64,000 nt of DNA from a virus: the IMG/VR virus record IMGVR_UViG_3300047560_001569, positions 1-64,000 of that record. The stretch is one strand, 5' to 3'. The position numbers and the translations under genes are program-made. The notes below the pieces were generated by a model. That model did no database searches. It had not been told where the DNA came from and worked only from the letters and a program-made list of their open reading frames with translations. Of the stretch, positions 33,464 to 39,315 are shown piece after piece. Within the stretch, counting starts at the first letter, position 1, and the number at the start of each line of letters is the position of its first letter.

Positions 33464-33534
33464 TACCTTGTGACGGAATCGAACTGCCGTCTGCGCCGTG
33501 TAAACACACGGCCCTACCATTAGACGAACGAGGC
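33464..33534 (-). tRNA. Degenerate tRNA-like gene (Val TAC or other)
   Basis: The unit has an acceptor stem with a C:A mismatch, a D arm GTCTAATGGTAGGGC, and a T arm GGCAG/CCGTC with an A:C mismatch around TTCGATT. The anticodon arm is a palindrome whose best pairing leaves a 6- or 8-base loop; with a regular 7-base loop (TTTACAC) the anticodon is TAC (Val) but the closing pair is G:G. CCA is not encoded, unlike its neighbours. Possibly a decaying gene. Confidence 0.5.
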
Positions 33535-33537
33535 ATA

Positions 33538-33625
33538 TGGTGGAGGCTCTCCGATTCGAACAGAGAAGAGACAAAGCTAACAGATTTACAGTCTGCCCCC
33601 GACACCGTTACGGGACTAAACCTCC
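33538..33625 (-). tRNA. tRNA-Tyr (GTA), copy 1
   Basis: Class II tRNA with long variable arm, anticodon loop CTGTAAA, T arm CTGTTCGAATCGG and encoded CCA. Confidence 0.9.
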
Positions 33626-33635
33626 ACACTTTTTT

Positions 33636-33711
33636 TGGCTGGCCAACCTGGGCTCGAACCAGGGACACCTTGATTAACAGTCAAGTGCTCTACCAACTGA
33701 GCTATAGGCCA
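33636..33711 (-). tRNA. tRNA-Asn (GTT), copy 1
   Basis: Cloverleaf with D arm AGCTCAGTTGGTAGAGC, anticodon loop CTGTTAA, T arm CCTGGTTCGAGCCCAGG, discriminator G, encoded CCA. One T:T mismatch in the acceptor stem. Confidence 0.92.
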
Positions 33712-33716
33712 ATAAT

Positions 33717-33793
33717 TGGTTCCTCGACTTGGATTTGAACCAAGGACCAATGGATTATGAGTCCACTGCTCTAACCAACTGAGCTATCGAGGA
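33717..33793 (-). tRNA. tRNA with CAT anticodon (elongator Met, or Ile2 if lysidine-modified)
   Basis: Cloverleaf with acceptor TCCTCGA/TCGAGGA, anticodon loop CTCATAA, T loop TTCAAAT, encoded CCA. Lacks the initiator features (three G:C pairs in the anticodon stem, 1:72 mismatch). The 5' end is overlapped by the 3' end of the upstream CDS. Confidence 0.9.
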
Positions 33794-34035
33794 GTAATCT
33801 TTTTCTTTCTTAATTTCATTCCTATAAACGTACCACAAAAAGCTCCGATACCGGCTGGTATCAGCAACCAGTGATCTGTAGTATAGTTGATTACGGCTGT
33901 ACTTGCGACAACAAACACGATTACTGCCCATGAGCTGGCCAGCAATGGTTTATCATGTTCTACAGATTTCAAATAATGTGTATAAAACAAATCTGTAAAA
34001 AATAATGCAAGAAACGTAACAACCCAATCAACCAT
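33784..34035 (-). CDS. Small multispanning membrane protein
   Basis: Start at ATG 34035 with AAGGAG 11 bases upstream; a GTG at 34068 is an alternative. The 83-residue product has three predicted membrane helices (4-22, 30-50, 57-75) and a basic tail (KLRKKK). Resembles a short phage membrane-protein family. Its last codons and TAG stop lie within the first ten bases of the tRNA-CAT gene. Confidence 0.65.
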   Translation of the reverse strand: MVDWVVTFLALFFTDLFYTHYLKSVEHDKPLLASSWAVIVFVVASTAVINYTTDHWLLIPAGIGAFCGTFIGMKLRKKKITPR

Positions 34036-34074
34036 AGATTTTAAATCTCCTTTTACTTTCCTTACCACAAAACT

Positions 34075-34149
34075 TGGTGCCGACTATCGGATTCGAACTG
34101 ATGACCTATCGCTTACAAGGCGATTGCACTACCACTGTGCTAAGTCGGC
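34075..34149 (-). tRNA. tRNA-Thr (TGT)
   Basis: Cloverleaf with acceptor GCCGACT/AGTCGGC, anticodon loop CTTGTAA on ATCGC/GCGAT, T loop TTCGAAT, encoded CCA. Confidence 0.92.
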
Positions 34150-34153
34150 TAAT

Positions 34154-34231
34154 TGGTCGGAGTACAAGGATTCGAACCTTGGACCCTCTGGTCCCAAACC
34201 AGATGCGCTAGCCAGACTGCGCTATACTCCG
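34154..34231 (-). tRNA. tRNA-Pro (TGG)
   Basis: Cloverleaf with acceptor CGGAGTA/TACTCCG, anticodon loop TTTGGGA, T arm CAAGGTTCGAATCCTTG, encoded CCA. Overlapped by the 3' end of the upstream CDS. Confidence 0.93.
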
Positions 34232-34621
34232 AATTTTGGTGGTGATGGATGGAATCGAGCCATCGACCGACTGCGTATGAATTGGTAAGATAATTTCACC
34301 AAGAGTATGATCCATACTCCAAGTATCCCAGTAATCAATCTTTACATACTTTCTTGGCAGTTTCTCTTTTTGTTTATCAATCCAAAGCAGAAACTTATAC
34401 AACCACGTTTCATGGCGATCTCTATCCCATTTAGTGATATCGCCAACCTGTGGTTCTGGTTCTACACTACCATGCGCTAACCATTCACCAAAATTATGAA
34501 CACGATCAGCAGGATGCTCAAATCCAAATTCATCTTTTTCTTTTGGAACCCAGAACATCAGCTTTTCAGCTAACTGATATGGTCCAAACCAGTTGCGAGG
34601 TTTTCCAATCCAAACTTTCAT
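34208..34621 (-). CDS. Conserved phage protein with tRNA-derived C-terminus
   Basis: Start at ATG 34621. Residues 1-113 match a widespread phage family I recognise by MKVWIGKPRNWFGPYQLAEK, FGEWLAHG, TWLYKFLLWI and DYWDTWSMDHTLGEIILP; function unknown. After GEIILPI the frame runs into sequence that is plainly the 3' half of a tRNA (34237-34274) and then into tRNA-Pro, so the last 25 residues are not native. The gene has been cut by recombination with a tRNA and may be partly degraded. Confidence 0.75.
   Translation of the reverse strand: MKVWIGKPRNWFGPYQLAEKLMFWVPKEKDEFGFEHPADRVHNFGEWLAHGSVEPEPQVGDITKWDRDRHETWLYKFLLWIDKQKEKLPRKYVKIDYWDTWSMDHTLGEIILPIHTQSVDGSIPSITTKIRSIAQSG
34237..34274 (-). 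pseudogene. tRNA 3'-half remnant
   Basis: Perfect T arm (GATGG/CCATC around CTCGATT), the 3' acceptor strand CATCACC, discriminator A and CCA, preceded by GCAGTC-GGTC like an anticodon-stem 3' side plus variable loop. No matching 5' half follows; instead coding sequence is joined on. Confidence 0.75.
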
Positions 34622-34821
34622 CACTCACTCCCAATTTTGTTGATCAGAGTTTTATTCATTTCCATAGATCTTTCAAGCATTGTATCCAAGTGATCAATTC
34701 GATCTTCATAAAATTTAATCAAATCTTGAATGCGTTTTTCATGCTCAGCTTCACGCTCTTTCTTTTCAGCGGATAGTGCTTCAGCAACTGCTTTCCAATC
34801 TTCTTCATTGTCCCAAGGCAT
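34621..34821 (-). CDS. Small coiled-coil protein
   Basis: Start at ATG 34821 after AAGGAGAAGTAT. The 66-residue protein (MPWDNEEDWKAVAEALSAEK...) is a charged helix. Its TGA overlaps the next ATG (TGATG). Similar short acidic coiled coils occur in phages; no function known. Confidence 0.7.
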   Translation of the reverse strand: MPWDNEEDWKAVAEALSAEKKEREAEHEKRIQDLIKFYEDRIDHLDTMLERSMEMNKTLINKIGSE

Positions 34822-34838
34822 ATACTTCTCCTTAAAGG

Positions 34839-34913
34839 TGGCTCCACAGGCAGGGATCGAACCTACGACCAATTGATTAACAGTCAACTGCACTACCGCT
34901 GTGCTACTGTGGA
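34839..34913 (-). tRNA. tRNA-Asn (GTT), copy 2
   Basis: Cloverleaf with acceptor TCCACAG/CTGTGGA, anticodon loop CTGTTAA, discriminator G, encoded CCA. The acceptor and D arms differ strongly from copy 1, so this is not a recent tandem copy. Confidence 0.92.
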
Positions 34914-34950
34914 ATATAAACTTGAAAGTTCCGATACTACCCATCGTCAC

Positions 34951-35097
34951 TTACAACCGTTGGGAAAGAGGTACAGCTTTCGCAAACATTTCCATTTGTT
35001 CTGGCGGTCTCAAGGGGTAACGATCCCCTTCTTCATGCGTGACAGGCATGCGTGCGTCCATGAACACTTTGAAACCAAATTGGTGCAGGGCTTCCAC
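34951..35097 (-). CDS. Possible small ORF or gene fragment between tRNAs
   Basis: A 48-codon frame from GTG 35097 (or ATG at MDARM, 13 codons later) to TAA, product ending EEGDRYPLRPPEQMEMF and a further dozen residues. Composition looks protein-like but no start has a Shine-Dalgarno sequence. Between it and tRNA-Tyr lie two hairpins (CCTTGA/TCAAGG at 35132-35150 and a GAAA-capped stem). May be a remnant. Confidence 0.3.
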   Translation of the reverse strand: MEALHQFGFKVFMDARMPVTHEEGDRYPLRPPEQMEMFAKAVPLSQRL

Positions 35098-35158
35098 CTG
35101 CTGCTAATCAAACCTTTCGGTGATTAATCTGCCTTGATCTATCCTCAAGGACTTTTAT

Positions 35159-35251
35159 TGGTGGAGGCAGTTGGAGTCGAACCAACAATGTTTACCACGA
35201 GGGAACGGATTTACAGTCCGCTGCAGAACACGCCATATCTACAATGCCTCC
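35159..35251 (-). tRNA. tRNA-Tyr (GTA), copy 2
   Basis: Class II tRNA, acceptor GGAGGCA/TGCCTCC, large D loop, anticodon loop CTGTAAA on GCGGA/TCCGT, long variable arm, T arm GTTGGTTCGACTCCAAC, encoded CCA. Confidence 0.88.
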
Positions 35252-35259
35252 AAAAATTT

Positions 35260-35383
35260 CCATTAGTTTTGCTGACTGCACTATTTGCTATGCTCAACGG
35301 AATTGCTAGCTAGACGTACCGTTTATGTACATAGTTACTCAGGCGTGATCAAGCCCATGGCTTACAATCAGCAAAACTAATGG
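35260..35383 (-). ncRNA. Long-stem non-coding element A
   Basis: Perfect 16-base inverted repeat, 35260-35275 with 35368-35383, enclosing 92 bases that contain no reading frame but several short hairpins. Its first three bases in the transcript are the CCA of tRNA-Glu copy 2, and it ends nine bases before tRNA-Tyr copy 2. It may be an RNA in its own right or a processing element between tRNAs. Confidence 0.55.
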
Positions 35384-35456
35384 TAGTCGGTGCGGGAATC
35401 GAACCCAGCCTTACTGCCGTGAAAGGGCAGTGTCCTAACCGATAGACGAACCGACC
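35381..35456 (-). tRNA. tRNA-Glu (TTC), copy 2
   Basis: Cloverleaf with acceptor GGTCGGT/ACCGACT, anticodon loop CTTTCAC, D arm as in copy 1, encoded CCA. The acceptor and T stems differ from copy 1. Confidence 0.93.
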
Positions 35457-35608
35457 AAAGTGCAGAGGAAGCCCCCACCCAACGCATCTCTACAGTATCA
35501 TTCTCCCAACGATACCCCTTACGTGGGGATTCCAGACGTAACTGGTAACTCCCCAATACCCCATGCTTGCGAATCGACACAAGACTCATAGAGGATTTCA
35601 GAACTACT

Positions 35609-35637
35609 ATTATACTACATATAAAATTGCAAGACAA
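35609..35637 (-). promoter_or_regulatory. Sigma70-like promoter between tRNA-Asp and tRNA-Glu
   Basis: Minus-strand TTGTCT (35637-35632), 17-base spacer, TATAAT (35614-35609). The 150 bases downstream to tRNA-Glu hold no convincing gene; they include a CCCC/GGGG hairpin near 35514-35527 and a 24-45 codon open frame of low credibility. Confidence 0.6.
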
Positions 35638-35645
35638 TACTTTTT

Positions 35646-35719
35646 TGGCGTCCCGTGAGAGATTCGAACTCCTATCAACGGCGTGACAAGCCGCTATACT
35701 AACCATTATACTATGAGAC
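35646..35719 (-). tRNA. tRNA-Asp (GTC)
   Basis: Cloverleaf with anticodon loop TTGTCAC on GCGGC/GCCGT, T loop TTCGAAT, discriminator G, encoded CCA. The acceptor stem has one A:C mismatch and one wobble. Confidence 0.88.
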
Positions 35720-35724
35720 CAAAT

Positions 35725-35809
35725 TGGTGGAGAATCAGGGATTCGAACCCCGTATACCTGAGGTGGAAGATTTACAGTCTCCTGAAGTCGCCAATGCTTC
35801 TCATTCTCC
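35725..35809 (-). tRNA. tRNA-Tyr (GTA), copy 3
   Basis: Class II tRNA, acceptor GGAGAAT/ATTCTCC, anticodon loop CTGTAAA on GGAGA/TCTTC, long variable arm, T loop TTCGAAT, encoded CCA. First tRNA of the cluster in transcription order. Confidence 0.88.
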
Positions 35810-35903
35810 ATATAGAAACACACTAATGGTTTTTCCCCGTATACAGGTAAATTTCCTCCACCAAAAGGACATCCAGCGCTAGATGTTAGTGTGTTTCTAT
35901 ATG
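35809..35903 (-). ncRNA. Long-stem non-coding element B
   Basis: Perfect 18-base inverted repeat, 35809-35826 with 35886-35903, enclosing 59 bases with a CATCTAGC/GCTGGATG hairpin. The 3' arm runs directly into the first base of tRNA-Tyr copy 3, so the element and the tRNA must be processed apart or fold in competition. Confidence 0.55.
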
Positions 35904-35905
35904 AA

Positions 35906-36056
35906 CCATTTATTTAGTGCTATCGCGCCTATTTGTCAACAAATTAGCTAAATCTGACAAGCGAATAGCGGTTATATCAGGACCTGTTCCTCGCACAGTT
36001 AGGCCCGCATAGTATACACGTCTGCACACGATACCCTGATAGCACTAAACAAATGG
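35906..36056 (-). ncRNA. Long-stem non-coding element C
   Basis: A 19-base inverted repeat with one G:T wobble, 35906-35924 with 36038-36056, enclosing 113 bases with internal hairpins (TTGTCA/TGACAA among them). It is separated from element B by two bases. No reading frame. Confidence 0.55.
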
Positions 36057-36255
36057 TGTAGGCTACGTCTTTCCATCTTCGCCCCTACATGAGTTGTTAC
36101 CCTGTCCATCCCATTTATCCGGTACCTGTGTGCAGTTGGGATTCTGCCTATCAGAGTCTGAGTGGGTTACACTCGCTAACGGTTTTCTGCCACCGGATCT
36201 CTATCGTTAATCAAACGCTACTTTAACGGAAGTAGTAACGGGATTCTTTTGAACT
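36057..36255 (-). ncRNA. Structured non-coding leader D of the tRNA transcript
   Basis: About 200 bases without a gene. On the minus strand they contain CTACTT/AAGTAG, ATCCGGT/ACCGGAT (long-range, about 70 bases apart), GAGTG/CACTC, GCAG/CTGC and GTAGG/CCTAC pairings, which fit into one multi-branched fold. It begins just after a sigma70-like promoter. No known RNA family was recognised. Confidence 0.45.
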
Positions 36256-36261
36256 GCGCCC

Positions 36262-36290
36262 AGTATACCTCTGTTTACATATTCCAGCAA
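36262..36290 (-). promoter_or_regulatory. Sigma70-like promoter of the tRNA/ncRNA cluster
   Basis: Minus-strand TTGCTG (36290-36285), 17-base spacer, TATACT (36267-36262). It lies between the transporter terminator and the non-coding elements. Confidence 0.5.
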
Positions 36291-36317
36291 CTAGCTATTA
36301 CTAACCCATAAACAAAA

Positions 36318-36345
36318 AACCCTGGAGTCTTTCGAGTCCAGGGTT
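36318..36345 (-). terminator. Intrinsic terminator after the transporter gene
   Basis: Stem AACCCTGGA/TCCAGGGTT (36318-36326 with 36337-36345), with TTTTTTG following on the minus strand. Confidence 0.9.
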
Positions 36346-36368
36346 CATTGAGTGACTATTTTTAGTCT

Positions 36369-37004
36369 CTATGTCCCCTGCTTTGCCTCGTCTAATTTAT
36401 TTTGCAAATAATTCAACAAGACACCATATGCCGGCAATATTACTAATAAACTAACAACAATCTTAGTAATACTTTGGTTTGTTGCAACGATGTGCCAATT
36501 ATTTGACATGAATTCGTCTTTACCTCCAGCAAATGCTGTGAAGAAGAAAACATACGTATCAAAGAATGTAGACACAACTGAACTTAATGTAGGTGCGATC
36601 CACCACTGAGGGTACTTCTCACGGAAGTATTGGAATACATACACATCAAGTAAATTGCTAACAAAGTATGCTGTACCAGAACCTAATCCAATACGGAATG
36701 CTACCGATTCAGGAGCACCACCCGCTAGCACCACAAGAATGCTAACAACAATTGCTGGAATAAACGCTAAGCCAATCACTGCACGACCCAACTGTTTACC
36801 TAAAAGGCGAACAGTCAAGTCAGTAGCAACAACAACCAACGGAAATGTGAACGCCGCTGCTGCCAAAGGATAACCGAGTATTTCAAATTTGAATTGAACT
36901 AGCCAGTTGCTAAGAGCAATAACAAATACATGAAACGCCATTATCTTATAGGCTAATGAACGATCAACACCAGATAATACTTTATCCAAAAGATTGTTAA
37001 ACAT
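36369..37004 (-). CDS. yhhQ: Queuosine-precursor transporter family protein (YhhQ/VUT)
   Basis: The 211-residue membrane protein has six predicted helices and the family blocks FPLVVVATDLTVRLLGKQLG, GTAYFVSNLLDVYVF and SSVVSTFFDTYVFFFTAFAG (conserved Asp residues). YhhQ imports the 7-deazaguanine bases preQ0/preQ1. It fits the queD, queE, folE and TGT-like genes elsewhere in the window. Ends at a strong terminator. Confidence 0.85.
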   Translation of the reverse strand: MFNNLLDKVLSGVDRSLAYKIMAFHVFVIALSNWLVQFKFEILGYPLAAAAFTFPLVVVATDLTVRLLGKQLGRAVIGLAFIPAIVVSILVVLAGGAPESVAFRIGLGSGTAYFVSNLLDVYVFQYFREKYPQWWIAPTLSSVVSTFFDTYVFFFTAFAGGKDEFMSNNWHIVATNQSITKIVVSLLVILPAYGVLLNYLQNKLDEAKQGT

Positions 37005-37014
37005 AGTTTATATC

Positions 37015-37557
37015 TTAGAAACTAAAACCAACGCCTAAACCATAAGCGTTCTCTTTAATGTCTTGGTATGACTTGCTCAAGTTAAAATTAACAGCAACGC
37101 CCTTTGCGACTGGAACAGAGTATGTACCAAATGCAACAGTTTGATGTGTCATGTTAGCTTCTGTGCTACTAACACGTGTCTTGGCGCCCACCAAGGCATA
37201 ACCTGGACCAACTGGTAAACCAGTTGTTGCACCAATCAAACTATAACGGTAGTCGCTATTCTTAGCGCCATTAGCACCATTGTCGAATCCTACACCAACG
37301 AAAGGTGTAAACCCACCGATAGACTTACCAGCAGTAGTTTCCAAGCTGTTATACATTCCACCATTCGATGAAACGCTTGTGCGGCTCTGCAAACCCAATT
37401 GGATACCACCGACTTCCTTGCCTGCACGAACATACTGAGCTGTGCTGTCTGCATAGCCTTGTTTGCTCTTCACGTGGTCGATATCGACGGTAACATAATC
37501 AGCAGCATATGCTGCAGCAGATAATGCAACTAATGTTGCGATTGCGGTTTTCTTCAT
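37015..37557 (-). CDS. Outer-membrane beta-barrel protein
   Basis: The 180-residue protein has a signal peptide (cut after AAAYA, about residue 18) and a mature part of alternating beta strands ending in the terminal Phe (GVGFSF) needed for BAM recognition; size fits an eight-stranded barrel. A phage-made barrel could change the surface receptor (superinfection exclusion) or permeability; no specific family was recognised. Directly followed by the YhhQ-type transporter gene (10 bases apart). Confidence 0.8.
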   Translation of the reverse strand: MKKTAIATLVALSAAAYAADYVTVDIDHVKSKQGYADSTAQYVRAGKEVGGIQLGLQSRTSVSSNGGMYNSLETTAGKSIGGFTPFVGVGFDNGANGAKNSDYRYSLIGATTGLPVGPGYALVGAKTRVSSTEANMTHQTVAFGTYSVPVAKGVAVNFNLSKSYQDIKENAYGLGVGFSF

Positions 37558-37604
37558 TTAAACTCCTTAATTGAAAGAATAAGTTTGGTTGAGGTCAAAC
37601 TTTG

Positions 37605-38057
37605 CTAAACACCTTCTTGATCTGTATAAATATCAACGAACAAAACATTCATTTCGGCTTCTTTAAACATCTGTAAAGTAACAGCATAATGATTGTGTGT
37701 TCTCGTTTCATCAGGTTTTGGTGTAACTACAGTTTTAATTCCTTTTTGAATTATTCCTTTAGCACACTCATTGCAAGGAAATAACGTGGTATACATTATC
37801 GCCCCATCGACATTGCAAAAAGCATTATCTAGAGCATTTCTTTCAGCATGAACAACATACAAGTACTTGGTTTCCTTGTTTGCGTATCGAGACTGAAAAT
37901 CAAATATCCCCCTTGGAAGCCCATTGAATCCTATACTAATAACTTGTCTGTCTGCATTAACAATGCATGCTCCAACTTTAGTATTTGGATCCTTTGACCA
38001 CTGCGCTACGTGCAGTGCTAATTCATAAAAACGCTTATGCCATTTGCCTGTAACCAT
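37605..38057 (-). CDS. cd: Deoxycytidylate deaminase
   Basis: The 150-residue enzyme has the zinc/catalytic signature HAE at 70-72 and PCNEC (Cys95, Cys98). It deaminates dCMP to dUMP, the substrate for ThyX. T4 cd homologue. Confidence 0.93.
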   Translation of the reverse strand: MVTGKWHKRFYELALHVAQWSKDPNTKVGACIVNADRQVISIGFNGLPRGIFDFQSRYANKETKYLYVVHAERNALDNAFCNVDGAIMYTTLFPCNECAKGIIQKGIKTVVTPKPDETRTHNHYAVTLQMFKEAEMNVLFVDIYTDQEGV

Positions 38058-38092
38058 TATATTATTATCTCTCCTTCAGGCAACTCAGTCAA

Positions 38093-38491
38093 CTATTTTT
38101 TATGACCGATGTTGTATTTTGCAATCAATTCCCATTCATTCTTTTCTTTGAACGGAAGTACCTTTATCTGGGATAATGGTGAGGTCGATTCCATTGTCTT
38201 ATTGGTATCCACCAACTCCACTAAACCCCACTCAGCAATCAAATTGGCAATAGTATTTCGTCTAGAAATATCATCTTCAGTTATATTTGTCGGTTTACCA
38301 TCAAGTGCAAACAACTCTTTAAAATGAACAATATAGTACCGACCTTGTTTATGTAGGATGTGACAAGATTGAAATAAAATCTGGTCCTTTTTTGATGCTA
38401 CACCTATTCTTGTTAACGTCTCGCGTACTTTTAAAAAATCATCTTCATTTGCAAGCTTCACCTCGACTAACGAGTCAAGTATATTTGTCAT
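38093..38491 (-). CDS. regA: RegA translational repressor
   Basis: Start at ATG 38491 with GGAG upstream (a GTG 12 bases earlier is less likely). The 132-residue protein follows T4 RegA closely: VRETLTRIGVASKKD, LFQSCHILHKQGRYYIVHFK and IANLIAEWGLVE. RegA binds early mRNA start regions and shuts translation of replication genes. Overlaps gene 62 by 17 bases. Confidence 0.93.
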   Translation of the reverse strand: MTNILDSLVEVKLANEDDFLKVRETLTRIGVASKKDQILFQSCHILHKQGRYYIVHFKELFALDGKPTNITEDDISRRNTIANLIAEWGLVELVDTNKTMESTSPLSQIKVLPFKEKNEWELIAKYNIGHKK

Positions 38492-38876
38492 GTTCAACTC
38501 CACTTGTTATTATAGTTTTTATAATGGACAGTTGTTCGTTAGATAATAGTGGTAGTGCTTGTTTCGCTTTATCGACACCATACCCATAGTATTGCATCAC
38601 TGCCAACAAATCAGCACTATCTTCTTTTTTTACCCATTTAGAAAAACGTTTTCCTGATCGAATACTATTTAGCAGGAAGTGGAATTGTAGCTTTTTATCG
38701 AGATCTGGGTATTGGTTGATCTCGTTTACATACATTAACGTATCAGGAAAGTAAGAGAGAGACCGATTAACCACAAATGGAACATAATCTTTTTCAGCTT
38801 GTTGATCATCTTCTCCTCCCGTCATCAAGTCTTTCTTGGTTTTATTTATTGCATTCACATAATCAAATGGGTTCAT
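38475..38876 (-). CDS. 62: Clamp-loader small subunit (gp62)
   Basis: A 133-residue protein with MNPFDYVNAINKTKKDLM and YVPFVVNRSLSYFPDT, the conserved N-terminus of gp62. With four gp44 subunits it loads the gp45 clamp. Shorter than T4 gp62 (187). Confidence 0.92.
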   Translation of the reverse strand: MNPFDYVNAINKTKKDLMTGGEDDQQAEKDYVPFVVNRSLSYFPDTLMYVNEINQYPDLDKKLQFHFLLNSIRSGKRFSKWVKKEDSADLLAVMQYYGYGVDKAKQALPLLSNEQLSIIKTIITSGVEHDKYT

Positions 38877-39160
38877 GTAATCATCCTAATTAACCCCACC
38901 ATATCGATTGTCACTAACAGTAGATAGTTAGCCAACATCCCAAAGCTTTTGCGAGTGTAAGCAGCCCATGCATACATAGCACAGCCACTAATCCAGATAG
39001 GATATAATATAACAAGAGGAGGATTAGGGACGGTTGTTGCCATGGTGATCGAGCAACCAATACTAATAGTCCAAGCAAGCAGCTCAACACAAAAACGTAT
39101 TGAATGAGTCCGATAATCATGTCTTATCCATTCAAAAGTAGGTTTAAATATATCCAACAT
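38873..39160 (-). CDS. Conserved membrane protein
   Basis: Start at ATG 39160, overlapping the previous stop (TAATG). The 95-residue protein has three hydrophobic helices, including WTISIGCSITMATTVPNPPL and YLLLVTIDMVGLIRM. Known as a conserved protein beside gene 62 in aquatic T4-like phages (recollection); function unknown. Confidence 0.75.
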   Translation of the reverse strand: MLDIFKPTFEWIRHDYRTHSIRFCVELLAWTISIGCSITMATTVPNPPLVILYPIWISGCAMYAWAAYTRKSFGMLANYLLLVTIDMVGLIRMIT

Positions 39161-39312
39161 TACCAGTGCCTTATAACGCCAGCCACAATGAAGCAGTTGG
39201 TAATAACATAACATAATACTATACCCGTTCGTATAATTGCAATACGATCAGCCTCTTTATTATTTGAGCCGGCCTTCTCACCTAACGCCTTAGCCCACAA
39301 TCTCCACCCCAC
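39160..39312 (-). CDS. Small membrane protein, GTG or TTG start
   Basis: The frame opens directly after the TAG of the kinase/NTase gene; GTG 39312 with GAGG eight bases upstream gives 50 residues, TTG 39300 gives 46. Product WAKALGEKAGSNNKEADRIA then a hydrophobic helix (IVLCYVITNCFIVAGVI) ending HW. The NKEAD plus single helix pattern is shared with small proteins of T4-like cyanophages (recollection). Confidence 0.6.
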   Translation of the reverse strand: MGWRLWAKALGEKAGSNNKEADRIAIIRTGIVLCYVITNCFIVAGVIRHW

Positions 39313-39315
39313 AAC

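Noticed and set aside
33134-33738. Open frames on both strands over tRNA-Glu to tRNA-Asn
   Set aside because: They are composed of tRNA sequence; translation products show no protein character.
33249-35809. tRNA genes as prophage attachment site
   Set aside because: No integrase, no repeated att core; the genome has a full lytic T4-like set.
35377-35823. A 148-codon minus-strand frame across the tRNA cluster
   Set aside because: It runs through tRNA-Glu, tRNA-Asp and tRNA-Tyr; only a central 45 codons avoid tRNAs and have no homologue I know.
35260-36255. Group I intron or homing element in the tRNA cluster
   Set aside because: No P/Q/R/S-like core, no split tRNA or gene with matching exons, and no endonuclease frame.
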